A stretch of 64,000 bases of DNA from Pseudomonas putida. Lineage in GTDB: Bacteria > Pseudomonadota > Gammaproteobacteria > Pseudomonadales > Pseudomonadaceae. Shown in pieces: positions 9,560 through 17,990 of the stretch (position 1 is its first letter; each line of letters begins with the position of its first letter). A model generated the notes under the pieces. It worked only from the letters and a program-made list of their open reading frames with translations. It made no database searches and was not told where the DNA came from. The DNA lies in assembly GCF_001976065.1 (NCBI RefSeq), contig NZ_MNAH01000002.1, positions 363,450 to 427,449 of the forward strand, given 5' to 3'. Made by a program: the position numbers and the translations under genes.

Positions 9560-10651
9560 ATGGTGCCCATGCCGCTGTCAGAGAAGGCCTTGTCCCGCGG
9601 GTTGCTAGATATCTTTATCCGCGCCGGGCTGATTGTCGTGCTGGTGCTGTTCTGCTTTGAGATTTTCCGTCCGTTTCGCGACCTGATGCTGTGGTCGATC
9701 ATCCTGGCCATCACCCTCTACCCTTTGCAGCAGAAGCTCAGGGGGCCGATGGGAGAAAAGGACGGGCGCATTGCGACGCTGATCGTGCTGGTGGCCATCG
9801 CCATCCTCATGGTGCCGATCTATCTGTTGGGCACCTCGATAGCCGACTCGGTCGAAAACGCCATGACCGTGGTTCGCGACGAAGGCATCCGCATTCCGCC
9901 CCCGGCTGATTCCGTCGCTACCTGGCCCCTGGTAGGTAAACAGGTGTCGGCGCTGTGGACGCAAGCGGCCACCGACCTTCCCGGCCTGACGGCCAAGTAC
10001 ATACCGCAAATCAAGGACGCCAGCCTGATGATGCTGGGCAAGGTGGCCGGCGTCGGCATGGGTTTGTTGATGTTCATTGTCGCGCTGATCATTGCCGGGA
10101 TCTTCATGGCCTATGGCGAAGCGGGTAGCCGCGCCTCGGTGCAGATCGCCTCGCGGATCAGTGGACCGGAGAAAGGCCCCCAGGTCGCAGCCCTGTGTAC
10201 CGCCACCATCCGTGCCGTGGCGCTCGGGGTGGTCGGCATCGCGTTCATCCAGATGCTGCTGGTGGGCCTCGGGTTCGTGTTCAAGGGTGTTCCCGGTGCC
10301 GGGTTGCTGGCCTTGGCGGTGCTGCTGCTGGGCATCATGCAGTTGCCGGCAACCTTGATAACCGTGCCGGTCATTGCCTATGTCATGGCTACCGAAGGGC
10401 CCAACACCGTGACCATCATCTTCTCCATCTATGTCTTCGTCGCGGGCCTGGTGGACAACGTGCTCAAGCCATTGCTGCTGGGGCGCGGGGTCGATGTGCC
10501 GATGCCGGTGGTATTGATCGGTGCCTTGGGCGGCATGGTCACTGGCGGCATTCTTGGCTTGTTCATTGGCCCGGTGGTGCTGGCGGTGGGGTATCAGTTG
10601 TTCTGGCAGTGGGTGCAGGACCCGCCGCCCGTGGCGCAAGAACGGCTGTAA
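9560..10651 (+). CDS. AI-2E family (PerM-like) membrane transporter
   Basis: A 363-residue protein with about eight membrane segments in the AI-2E/PerM pattern: paired N-terminal helices, a soluble central part (~residues 90-170), then a helical C-terminal half with QLPATLITVPVIAYV and DNVLKPLLLGRGVDVPMPVVLIGALGGM, the family's signature end. Substrates of this family are mostly unknown; some members export autoinducer-2 or act in Na+/H+ exchange. The start at 9560 has AGGAG 6 nt upstream; the frame is open 22 codons earlier without ribosome-site support. It is transcribed alone. Confidence 0.9.
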   Translation: MVPMPLSEKALSRGLLDIFIRAGLIVVLVLFCFEIFRPFRDLMLWSIILAITLYPLQQKLRGPMGEKDGRIATLIVLVAIAILMVPIYLLGTSIADSVENAMTVVRDEGIRIPPPADSVATWPLVGKQVSALWTQAATDLPGLTAKYIPQIKDASLMMLGKVAGVGMGLLMFIVALIIAGIFMAYGEAGSRASVQIASRISGPEKGPQVAALCTATIRAVALGVVGIAFIQMLLVGLGFVFKGVPGAGLLALAVLLLGIMQLPATLITVPVIAYVMATEGPNTVTIIFSIYVFVAGLVDNVLKPLLLGRGVDVPMPVVLIGALGGMVTGGILGLFIGPVVLAVGYQLFWQWVQDPPPVAQERL

Positions 10652-10695
10652 AGAGGATCGAACAGGGATCGGCGCACCATCGGCCGGTTCCTCGT

Positions 10696-11280
10696 TCAGA
10701 ATCCGAGGTAACAGCAGTAGATCAGGGCCAGTGCGGCGGCGACACCAAAGGCGCCCAGCGCCTTGATGGTCAACGGATGCGTGGACACGGGGTTGATCAT
10801 GCGCTGCAGGCGGGGGTCGGAACAGGCCACCGGTTGATAGCGTCCGCGCATGATTGCCAGGTAGGTGTAGCGCAACCCGATCAACAGGAACAGGCTCGCC
10901 AGGCTGAGGAGCAGGGTGGCAAATGTCGTCGGTCCGGCCACCGCATTCCCGTGCTCATCTTCGCAGGCCGCACTGTCGACTTGCGCGACGCTGATTTGCC
11001 CATGATCGGTCGAAGGCCGTGCGCCTTCATTGAGCAGTTTGGCCTGTTGCACCAGGTCCAGGGTCTGATATTGCCAAAGTGTGTTTGATCCTTCCCGGCA
11101 ATAGGTGAACGTCCCGGGGCTGGAGGCGGCGACGATGCACGCGTCGTCGATCCCACGCTTTTTAAGGGTTTCCATGGCTGATCTACTGAAGTCCAGGTCG
11201 AGCACAGGAGAAATCCCTGTGGCTGACACCGCGCCCGAGACCAGCAGACTCCCCACAACACCGATAGTTGAAGTTTTCAA
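10696..11280 (-). CDS. Hypothetical secreted or membrane protein with two membrane segments
   Basis: I do not recognise this 194-residue protein. It has a signal peptide-like N-terminus (MKTSTIGVVGSLLVSGAVSA) and a ~100-residue exported-looking segment with several Cys (DDACIV, TYCREG, AACEDE). Two hydrophobic helices follow (TFATLLLSLASLFLLIGL and GAFGVAAALALIYCCYLGF), with a short basic loop between. The layout suggests a periplasmic domain anchored by a C-terminal hairpin. The start is TTG with AGGA upstream; no better ATG exists in the frame. It converges on the AI-2E-type gene, 44 bp away. Confidence 0.7.
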   Translation of the reverse strand: MKTSTIGVVGSLLVSGAVSATGISPVLDLDFSRSAMETLKKRGIDDACIVAASSPGTFTYCREGSNTLWQYQTLDLVQQAKLLNEGARPSTDHGQISVAQVDSAACEDEHGNAVAGPTTFATLLLSLASLFLLIGLRYTYLAIMRGRYQPVACSDPRLQRMINPVSTHPLTIKALGAFGVAAALALIYCCYLGF

Positions 11281-11412
11281 GGCTGGATTTCCTGGTTTTT
11301 ATTGGCTTTTTTGTCAGGGACGCGGAGCTTGGATGAACCTGCCAGTAGTGGAGTCTAGAACGCGTTAGTCACTTTGATAAGCATGCGCATTTAAAAAATT
11401 GACCTGACCAAG

Positions 11413-11856
11413 TTATTCGCAGTCATCGGCAACGGCTTTCTCGGCACGCTGGATTTCCTGCTTCATGTCGGTGGTGATGCGCTGCTCCTTGCGTTCCTGG
11501 CCGAGGAACTTCTGCTCGCCCCGGGACTTGACCTCGGCATCTTCAGCATGGATCTGTTTTTCGATGGCGGCAGAATGCTGATCGATCACCGCATCGACCT
11601 CGGCTACGTTTTTCGCAGTATCCAACGCCTGCACCAGTTTGCCCGCTTCGGCCTTTTCGGCTTCGGCGTAGGCCTCGACCGACATCCCGGCAGCCAGTGC
11701 CCGGGCCTGAACTTCCAGGTCCTTGAGGTGCTGGCGCGCTAATGTACAGACCGCTTCCTGGCGCTGGCTCTGGAGCTCTTTCCAGGTGATCAATCCATAG
11801 ACAGCGGTACCGATGACGACAATGGTTACAGCGACCCCCAGTAGCTTGGCTTTCAC
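11413..11856 (-). CDS. Hypothetical protein with one membrane helix and a coiled coil
   Basis: A 147-residue protein that I cannot name. A GTG at 11856 follows a GAGGGG ribosome site and opens a single membrane helix (LLGVAVTIVVIGTAVYGLITW). A long charged, alanine/glutamate-rich helical region then runs to the end (EAYAEAEKAEAG, HAEDAEVKSRGEQ, QEIQRAEKAV). It is probably anchored in the inner membrane with the coiled coil in the periplasm. The frame is open upstream to 12069, but that would overlap the cyclase gene. It is the last gene of the leftward micropeptide/diguanylate cyclase group, 142 bp downstream. Confidence 0.7.
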   Translation of the reverse strand: MKAKLLGVAVTIVVIGTAVYGLITWKELQSQRQEAVCTLARQHLKDLEVQARALAAGMSVEAYAEAEKAEAGKLVQALDTAKNVAEVDAVIDQHSAAIEKQIHAEDAEVKSRGEQKFLGQERKEQRITTDMKQEIQRAEKAVADDCE

Positions 11857-11998
11857 ATTCCATCCCCTCAAGTGGCCAGCGAAACAGCCTTTGGCATGAT
11901 TCCCGAATCCATTCGGGGGAATGAAAAGCGTAGCAGACTGGGTGGCACTCCAGTGCCATCTGGTTAGCAAGAAAGGCTTTGCAGGACAAAGTTCGCGC

Positions 11999-13579
11999 TC
12001 ACGCGCGGTTACTTTCGCTTGACTGGTTGGCGGCGCACCAGCGGTTTCGTCCTTGTCGTTTCGCCGCATAAAGCAGGACGTCAGCGGCTTTGATCAAGGT
12101 GGCCGGTGTCACGTCATCGACGCTCGGCCGGCTGGTGGTGATACCCGCACTGGCCGTGACCCTGCCCAAGGGATGGGCGCGGTGCTCGATGTCCATTGAT
12201 CGAATGGCTTGCAGAATTTCTTCAGCGACCTGTGCTGCGCCTGCACCATCGGTATTGGGGAGCAGCACCGTGAATTCCTCGCCACCGTACCTGACGGCCA
12301 GGTCGCCGGGTCTTTTGACCGCCTGCCGGATCGCTGCGCCTACTGCGCCCAGGCAGTCATCGCCGGCGGCGTGGCCATAGCTGTCGTTGTAGCGTTTGAA
12401 GAAATCGACATCGAGCATGATCAGCGACAGCGCAGATCCCTGGCGTTTAGCGAGACGAATCTCTTCCAGCAGCGCAGTATCCAGGCGTCGACGATTGCCC
12501 AGGCCGGTCAGGCTGTCGGTCAGCGCCATGTCGCGCATGGACTGGTGAGCGTGACGCAGCTTTCTCTCCGTCACCATTCTCTGGCGCAATTGAGTCAGCA
12601 CGATGAGCCCGAACACCGCAAGCACACCAATCAGCACCACCAGCACCCACCCTGTCTTGAGCAGGTCACGGCGCCAGGGGGCGATGATGGACTCACGGGA
12701 AAGTCCGGCTTCAACCACAAGCGGGTAGGTGGTCAAGGCCCGATAGCCGTACAGGCGCTCGGTGTCGTCCACGACGGCCTTGACCTCGGCGATGCCCTGG
12801 TTGGCGTTGGGTAGATAACGCTTGAAAATCTCGCTGTCTGCCAGGCTCTTTCCGACCACCGATTCAATGAAAGGACGCCGCACCAGGATGGTTCCGCTGC
12901 GCGTGGCCAGCACCAGGGCGCCCTTGTCATCGATCTTGAAGTCGCCGTAATAGTCGACGAAGTAGCTGACCTTGATGGTTCCCAGCAGCACGCCGGCGAA
13001 GGTGCCATCCGGATTATCCAGGCGCCGGGAGATAGGGATGATCAGGTCGTTGGTGGATCTACTGGTAACCACTTCGCCGATGCGCACGTTTTTATCCTCG
13101 TGCGTGCGGTGATATTGGAAGTAATCGCGGTCGGCGTTATTCACGAGCTCTGGCGTGGCGTCCTTGTCCGTGACTATCCATTGCCCGTCAGGGCCGTAGA
13201 TGAACAGGCCGTGCAGCTGCGGCATGATTTTCGATTGCTGGACCAGCAGTTTGTGAATACGCGGGACGTCGATGTTCTGCAACCCGTCGCCTTCGACCCG
13301 CTCCCCAAGTGCGGCAGTCAGTACATCCACTTGCCGAATGGCATCCTCGGCGTGCTGCGCCGTGGCTCGCGCCAGGTTGGTCACGGAGTCGCGGGCTGAG
13401 GCGAAGGCAGCCCGATAGTCACGCCACGTCCGCCAACCCTCGACCGCGAGAAACGCCAGGATCACCACCAGCATGAAGCTCACGGTGAGTCGGAAGACCG
13501 CTCCAGCTCGCAGCGTTTTCGCAGGGACGGTTTCAATGTCGCCATCGACCATGGGCGGTGGCGGCTTGCGTCCGGGCAT
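11999..13579 (-). CDS. Membrane-bound diguanylate cyclase (cache sensor + GGDEF)
   Basis: A 526-residue enzyme that makes c-di-GMP from two GTP. An N-terminal helix (LTVSFMLVVILAFLAV) is followed by a ~250-residue periplasmic dCACHE-type sensor (FIYGPDGQWIVTD, DRDYFQYHR, ISRRLDNPDGTFAGVLLG) and a second helix (VLVVLIGVLAVFGLIVL). The cytoplasmic GGDEF domain has an intact GGEEF active site. An RPGD inhibitory I-site lies five residues before it, so product inhibition is expected. The start was set at ATG 13579 with AAGGAG 7 nt upstream. A 24-codon membrane-peptide gene ends 29 bp before it and is probably co-transcribed. Confidence 0.95.
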   Translation of the reverse strand: MPGRKPPPPMVDGDIETVPAKTLRAGAVFRLTVSFMLVVILAFLAVEGWRTWRDYRAAFASARDSVTNLARATAQHAEDAIRQVDVLTAALGERVEGDGLQNIDVPRIHKLLVQQSKIMPQLHGLFIYGPDGQWIVTDKDATPELVNNADRDYFQYHRTHEDKNVRIGEVVTSRSTNDLIIPISRRLDNPDGTFAGVLLGTIKVSYFVDYYGDFKIDDKGALVLATRSGTILVRRPFIESVVGKSLADSEIFKRYLPNANQGIAEVKAVVDDTERLYGYRALTTYPLVVEAGLSRESIIAPWRRDLLKTGWVLVVLIGVLAVFGLIVLTQLRQRMVTERKLRHAHQSMRDMALTDSLTGLGNRRRLDTALLEEIRLAKRQGSALSLIMLDVDFFKRYNDSYGHAAGDDCLGAVGAAIRQAVKRPGDLAVRYGGEEFTVLLPNTDGAGAAQVAEEILQAIRSMDIEHRAHPLGRVTASAGITTSRPSVDDVTPATLIKAADVLLYAAKRQGRNRWCAANQSSESNRA

Positions 13580-13608
13580 CAACAACTCCTTGTGCCAGCT
13601 ATCCTGCG

Positions 13609-13683
13609 CTATACAAGACCGACGAATGACAGGATAACCAGGACGATCACGACGGCACCAACGATGTAGATGATATTGTTCAT
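13609..13683 (-). CDS. 24-residue single-span membrane peptide
   Basis: ATG at 13683-13681 to TAG at 13611-13609 encodes MNNIIYIVGAVVIVLVILSF followed by VGLV. It is almost entirely one hydrophobic helix with a short polar N-terminus. A near-perfect ribosome site (GAGGTGAT, 4-5 nt before ATG) is the strongest support. It ends 29 bp before the diguanylate cyclase start in the same direction. Similar 23-25 residue IIYIVG peptides are, from memory, common in Pseudomonas and relatives, but I cannot give a function. It is too short for ordinary gene callers. Confidence 0.75.
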   Translation of the reverse strand: MNNIIYIVGAVVIVLVILSFVGLV

Positions 13684-13776
13684 GACGATCACCTCTGTAT
13701 CTCAAGGGTTTGCGACACCAGGGTGTCTAGTACAAGTGACCCTGCAGTCGCTCTTGCGTTCCGCAAGCCGGTACCA

Positions 13777-14214
13777 TCAGGCCTCGCGATCGTCATGGAT
13801 GTGCGTCTGGGTTCGTTGGTAGATGTGGTTGACCATCGCGAAGAAGAGGCCCGTCGATAACCCGCACATGAGGATGCCGGTCAGGCCTTCGATTGGCGCG
13901 AGCAATCGCCATGGCGTTGCCAGCACCACCTCGCCATAGCCAATCGTTGCGTAGGTGACTGCCGAGAAGTAGAGCGCCGTTTCGAGATCGGGCAGACATT
14001 GCTGCCACAGGTAAAACGCTGCCCAGAACGAAATTTCCACCAGATGGAGCAAGATCAGGTAAACCGCTACCCAGGCCAACCTCCAACTGATGGCCCAGAG
14101 TCGCGTCGCAGACTTCCTGCGATGCAGAACCCTGAGCATCAGCGCGATACCGACGGCATGTACGATCACAGTACCGGCCGCCAGTCCCCAAGCGAAAAGG
14201 ATATTTGAAGGCAT
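13777..14214 (-). CDS. Two-helix potassium channel (Ion_trans_2)
   Basis: A 145-residue protein in which a helix (LFAWGLAAGTVIVHAVGIALML) is followed by a second near VAVYLILLHLVEISFWAAFYL. A pore loop with selectivity filter TIGYG (YFSAVTYATIGYGEVVL) and an inner helix (GLTGILMCGLSTGLFFAMV) come next. This is the KcsA-like pore layout with an extra N-terminal helix. It lacks a C-terminal RCK or cyclic-nucleotide domain, so gating is not apparent. The start at ATG 14214 has GGAGG 8 nt upstream; the frame is open 44 codons further without support. Confidence 0.88.
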   Translation of the reverse strand: MPSNILFAWGLAAGTVIVHAVGIALMLRVLHRRKSATRLWAISWRLAWVAVYLILLHLVEISFWAAFYLWQQCLPDLETALYFSAVTYATIGYGEVVLATPWRLLAPIEGLTGILMCGLSTGLFFAMVNHIYQRTQTHIHDDREA

Positions 14215-14379
14215 CGGTGTTCCTCCGTCCAGATCGACCAGGCACCCGAGAGATGCAGCGCAGGGGGTGCCGCTTGACTCTAGTCGATGGACGGCAAGGC
14301 CACCAGCATGTCTCTTCGCACCTCGCGGATATTCGACATCGGCCATGTCGGCGAGCCAGGTGGTGACCTGCAGTAGCTG

Positions 14380-14440
14380 TTGCCGGGATGAACCGGCTTG
14401 CTCGCCATCGCCGGCAGGCCGGCGCCCACAGTAGAACGGG
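14380..14440. repeat. REP-like palindromic element
   Basis: The block around GCCGGC-AG-GCCGGC, followed by GCCCACAGTA and preceded by GGCTTGCTCGCCATCGCC, resembles the extragenic REP palindromes of fluorescent pseudomonads (consensus remembered, not searched). It sits in the 298-bp divergent gap between the channel gene and the HELKH protein gene. Boundaries are approximate. The remainder of this gap shows nothing else I can name. Confidence 0.5.
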
Positions 14441-14512
14441 TACAGCCGCGACAGATTGGGTTAAATTCAATCATCTCGACGTGATTGCCAATCCAGGTGG
14501 GTAGTAAAGATC

Positions 14513-15112
14513 TTGGCTCAACATTCTGCGTTCTCGCCCTGGCTGGCGTTGCTGCTTCTGTGCCTTGCACTTGAAGCGCCAGCCCAGGCCAGCGACTGTC
14601 CGGCTGGCGAAAAGCAGGTCTGCCTGGACGGCTGTATCTGCCTGCCGGACCTGTGGCAGTTGCCGGACGACATCTACCAGATCGCCGCACCGGCCCTGGC
14701 GCTATGGCTGACCCAGGCCCGCGCTGAAGCCGCCATCGCCGGCACCCAACCGATTCCACCGCACATCCGCGAGCAACTGCTGCGCTGGTACGACCCCGGC
14801 GTCCTCGATGCCGCGCGCTACAAGGTCAGCGACAACGGCCAGTTCACGGCTGCCACCGCCATGCTGCAAAACCCCGATGTCGGCGCTGTGACGCTGATCG
14901 ACATTATCCTCTTTCGCGACGCTGAAACCGCAGAACAGAACGTCGCGCTCTGGGCCCACGAATTGAAGCATGTGCAGCAGTACCAGGATTGGGGGGTGGA
15001 AGGATTTGCCCAGCGCTATAGCCAGGACTTCAATGCCGTGGAAGCGCCGGCTTATGCCATACAGGCCGAAGTCAGGCGCTCGGTGCGGGATCAGCAACAG
15101 GCGTTGCCTTGA
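14513..15112 (+). CDS. Exported HExxH-type (DUF4157-like) protein
   Basis: A 199-residue protein with a signal peptide (SPWLALLLLCLALEAPAQAS) and a Cys-rich early segment (CPAGEKQVCLDGCICLP). A gluzincin-like motif AHELKHVQQYQDWG near residue 145 resembles the zinc-binding helix of DUF4157 proteins. It is probably periplasmic. The motif suggests a metallopeptidase fold, but a catalytic role is unproven and some family members appear inactive. The start is TTG at 14513 with a weak ribosome site; the frame has no ATG near the signal peptide. Confidence 0.78.
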   Translation: MAQHSAFSPWLALLLLCLALEAPAQASDCPAGEKQVCLDGCICLPDLWQLPDDIYQIAAPALALWLTQARAEAAIAGTQPIPPHIREQLLRWYDPGVLDAARYKVSDNGQFTAATAMLQNPDVGAVTLIDIILFRDAETAEQNVALWAHELKHVQQYQDWGVEGFAQRYSQDFNAVEAPAYAIQAEVRRSVRDQQQALP

Positions 15113-15227
15113 ACGATCGCAGCCTGCGGCAGCTCCTGCAGGGATCGCGTCAATCTTCCCCTGCGAGCGTGACTCGTGGGTCCATCAACCTGTCCCACAA
15201 CAAACAACGCCAACACGGTCATACCCC

Positions 15228-16445
15228 ATGCACCCGTTACGACAAAGCCTGCACAACGAACTGCACGCGCGCCCGTCACTGTATTTCGATGAACCGGCCC
15301 ACGTGTTTCACCTGGCTTTTCTCGGCAGCGAACAGGTGTGCAATGCGTTTCTTCAGGACTGCAGCCTGGCCGCCCTCGATCTGAATGCCGCCCAAGGCAT
15401 TACCCAACTCGGCGGCCACGCGCTGAAATGGGAGCGCCATGCCGAGTTTTTCACCCTGACCCTGGTGGTCACTTCATCCAGCGACGAGTTGTCCTGGACG
15501 GCGCTGCCCGAAGTGTTGGCGCAGAAAATCCACACGCATTTGCCAGGGCTGATCAACTCAGTGCAGATCGTGGTGCGTGGCGAAGCGCAGCTGGATCTGA
15601 CCCGCTACGGCTTCAAGGACCCTTGCGGTTCCTGTGTGGGCGGTGGCGATGCGGTGGTCTGGAGCGATTTTCGGATCAGTGAGGATGGCAGCAACCACAT
15701 ACTCTTCGTCAACCGGCGCCTGAATGCGTACCGCCAGGGCCGGATGATCCGCCGCCTGCTGGAAATCGAGACCTACCGGATGATGGCCTCGTTGACACTG
15801 ACCATGGCTAAAGACTTGAGCGGCCAGCTCGATGTCTTTGACAAGACGTTGGTGACACTGTCCGAACGAAACGCCCACCCCGATGGCAGTAATGCCAAAG
15901 CCCTGCTGGCGGATATCTCCAGCCTGTCTGCCCAGGTGGTCAGCAGTACCGCGAAAACCCGCCACCGCTTCAGTGCCACCCAGGCCTATGCCCAATTGGT
16001 GTTCGAACGCCTGGGCGAATTGCGAGAAAGTCACGTGGGTGATTGCCAGCGCCTTGGCGTGTTCATCGAGCGCCGCTTCAAACCCACCGTCAGGTATTGC
16101 ACCGCCACCGAGCAGCGACTGGAGCATCTGGCCGAAAGCGTGGCCAACCTGGGGGATCTGTTGCAGGCACGGGTCCAGGTCGAAATGGAAGAACAGAACT
16201 CGGAAATTCTCAAGAGCCTGAACGCCCGCGCCGACGCGCAGATCAAGATCCAGCGCGCCGTGGAAGGCCTGTCGATCATTGCCATCAGCTACTACTTGCT
16301 CAGTCTGCTCAAGCTCGGTTACTCAGGCATGCACGTGCTCGGCGTCGGGCTCACCCCGCGCGAAGCGCTGTTGGTCATGGCGCCCCTCGCGATCGGGATA
16401 CTGGCGTGGATCATCCTCCATATCAGGAAAGTCAAAGAGCACTGA
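15228..16445 (+). CDS. DUF3422 family protein
   Basis: This 405-residue protein matches the DUF3422 pattern: a MHPLRQSLHNELHARP start, a HALKWERHAEFFTLTL block, and a C-terminal pair of membrane helices (GLSIIAISYYLLSLLKLGYSGMH and ALLVMAPLAIGILAWIIL). A long helical region precedes the membrane part. It is probably an inner-membrane protein with a large cytoplasmic domain; the function of the family is not known. The start at ATG 15228 was chosen because it gives the family's canonical N-terminus; the frame is open 86 codons upstream through the previous gene. Confidence 0.9.
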   Translation: MHPLRQSLHNELHARPSLYFDEPAHVFHLAFLGSEQVCNAFLQDCSLAALDLNAAQGITQLGGHALKWERHAEFFTLTLVVTSSSDELSWTALPEVLAQKIHTHLPGLINSVQIVVRGEAQLDLTRYGFKDPCGSCVGGGDAVVWSDFRISEDGSNHILFVNRRLNAYRQGRMIRRLLEIETYRMMASLTLTMAKDLSGQLDVFDKTLVTLSERNAHPDGSNAKALLADISSLSAQVVSSTAKTRHRFSATQAYAQLVFERLGELRESHVGDCQRLGVFIERRFKPTVRYCTATEQRLEHLAESVANLGDLLQARVQVEMEEQNSEILKSLNARADAQIKIQRAVEGLSIIAISYYLLSLLKLGYSGMHVLGVGLTPREALLVMAPLAIGILAWIILHIRKVKEH

Positions 16446-16637
16446 AGTACCTGAAGGTCCCCGGGCCAGGTGCGCCTCCCTTATGTCCGATTGGATAAAC
16501 GAGGTATCTTGAAAGTCATCTGAACAAGCGCGCCATGTGCAAGTCGCTTGAGGGGCAGAGGCAGAACGCCTTTGCGTATCGGGTTGGGGTGATATAAAAA
16601 TTCATTTTGCGTACACCCATTACATCTGGAGTTCGGC

Positions 16638-17633
16638 GTGGGACAGGCAGTCACTGATTCGTATTCGTCAGCTGCTGGGGGGATCAGGTGGGAAGCCCAT
16701 GCCTGCCTTCCGTTGCTTCCCAACCAGGACCTGTCTGCGCTCCTTCGCTATCAGGAAGCTGGATTTCACCATGTTTCGCTAAACGTCGGCATGGACATGA
16801 CACCCTTTTCTACGGTGATGCAGGTCATTGCGGGCTTCAGGAACCGGATCGCTCATCACTCGGAAAGACTGGTGTTGGTGGGTAATGTCGCTGACATCCA
16901 GCGTGCACGGCAGCAAGGAAAGTTGGCGGTGTCGTTTGATCTGGAAGGCTCGAACATGCTTCTGCAGGATCCCGCGATGGTCGCGTTGTTCGCTTCCCTT
17001 GGGGTCAAGCAGATACTGCTGGCCTATAACCGGGACAATAGCTGCGCAGGTGGTTGTCACGGCGCGGATTTCGGACTTTCTTGCGTTGGACGTGACATTG
17101 TGGCGGCGATAAACACCGCTGGCGTGATCATGGACTGCTCACATACCAGCAAGCGTTCCAGCCTTGAAATCATGCAATTGTCCCGGCGCCCGGTGGTTTT
17201 TTCCCATACCAATGTCAAAGCCGTGTTTGATCATCCACGGACTGTCGATGACGAACAGATACTGGCCTGCGCCGCCACAGGCGGGGTTATCGGCTTGACG
17301 GGACTGGGAATATTTCTGGGTGACCCTGAGGCGTCCGTGATGGCTTTTGTGCGCCAGATTGACTATTTGGCGGAACGCGTTGGTACAGCCCATATTGGCC
17401 TGGGCCTTGATACCGAACTCTGTCCAGGTGTGAACGACCTGCCTGCAGGCGAAAATGAAGAAGCCTGGTGGCCGAAGGCGTTCTATGGGGGCGTGAGCGC
17501 ACAAACCCAGCTACAACCTGAAAAATTGCCAGAGATCGCGCAGGCACTCGAGCGGCTTGGCTATCAAGACTCTGACATCAACGCGATATTCGGCGATAAC
17601 TTCATGCGGGTCGCCGAAGCCACCTGGCAGTAA
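16638..17633 (+). CDS. Peptidase M19 (membrane dipeptidase-like)
   Basis: A 331-residue zinc dipeptidase-family protein lacking a signal peptide. Visible blocks are EAHACLPLLP (metal site, with Cys where many M19 enzymes have HxD), SFDLEGSNML, CSHTSKRSSLEIM, VVFSHTNVKAVFDHPR and HIGLGLDTEL. The HAC variant occurs in a recognised bacterial subfamily, so it is probably not a loss of function. The start is GTG with TGGAG upstream. Base composition appears slightly lower in GC than the neighbours. The 192 bp before it hold no gene I can see. Likely roles are D-/L-dipeptide turnover or a specialised amide hydrolysis. Confidence 0.88.
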   Translation: MGQAVTDSYSSAAGGIRWEAHACLPLLPNQDLSALLRYQEAGFHHVSLNVGMDMTPFSTVMQVIAGFRNRIAHHSERLVLVGNVADIQRARQQGKLAVSFDLEGSNMLLQDPAMVALFASLGVKQILLAYNRDNSCAGGCHGADFGLSCVGRDIVAAINTAGVIMDCSHTSKRSSLEIMQLSRRPVVFSHTNVKAVFDHPRTVDDEQILACAATGGVIGLTGLGIFLGDPEASVMAFVRQIDYLAERVGTAHIGLGLDTELCPGVNDLPAGENEEAWWPKAFYGGVSAQTQLQPEKLPEIAQALERLGYQDSDINAIFGDNFMRVAEATWQ

Positions 17634-17645
17634 GCCTGAACTCGG

Positions 17646-17828
17646 CTAGAACCAGGCGCTGGCATCGTCTTCATGTTCATCGGCGAAGGCCATGAGCACA
17701 TCCAGATCGAGCACATCCAGTTTGATCCGCGAAATGAACGTCGAGAAGGCGCCTGGCCGGGCAGGGCGGCATCGAGTTCGGACAGGGGGAGCGCTGCTCA
17801 CGAACATTTCCTTGGACCTCAGGTTCAA
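17646..17828 (-). CDS. Small hypothetical ORF, possibly a gene remnant
   Basis: An open frame of 60 codons whose last ~30 residues (FSTFISRIKLDVLDLDVL then AFADEHEDDASAWF) look protein-like, acidic and well formed. The N-terminal half (CRPARPGAFS) does not. This could be the tail of a decayed gene or a short real protein. No convincing ribosome site is visible. The rest of the 17634-17990 gap holds nothing recognisable. Confidence 0.3.
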   Translation of the reverse strand: MNLRSKEMFVSSAPPVRTRCRPARPGAFSTFISRIKLDVLDLDVLMAFADEHEDDASAWF

Positions 17829-17990
17829 TCGTTAGGCGTGCTGGCTCAGGTTTGAATCGGCAGCGAAAAAAACTTTTCAAACTACACTCAAATCCTGTTG
17901 AAACCGCCCTGTGAAACAAGACCGGTGCCTTGGCCTGCATACCTGTCTGAAAGGGCCTCACGCTGACGCGGCCGTGGCGAGGATGACAGC

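Noticed and set aside
16638..17633. Inactivation of the M19 dipeptidase because HAC replaces the usual HxD.
   Set aside because: The HAC form is shared by a bacterial M19 subgroup as I recall it, and all other blocks are intact.
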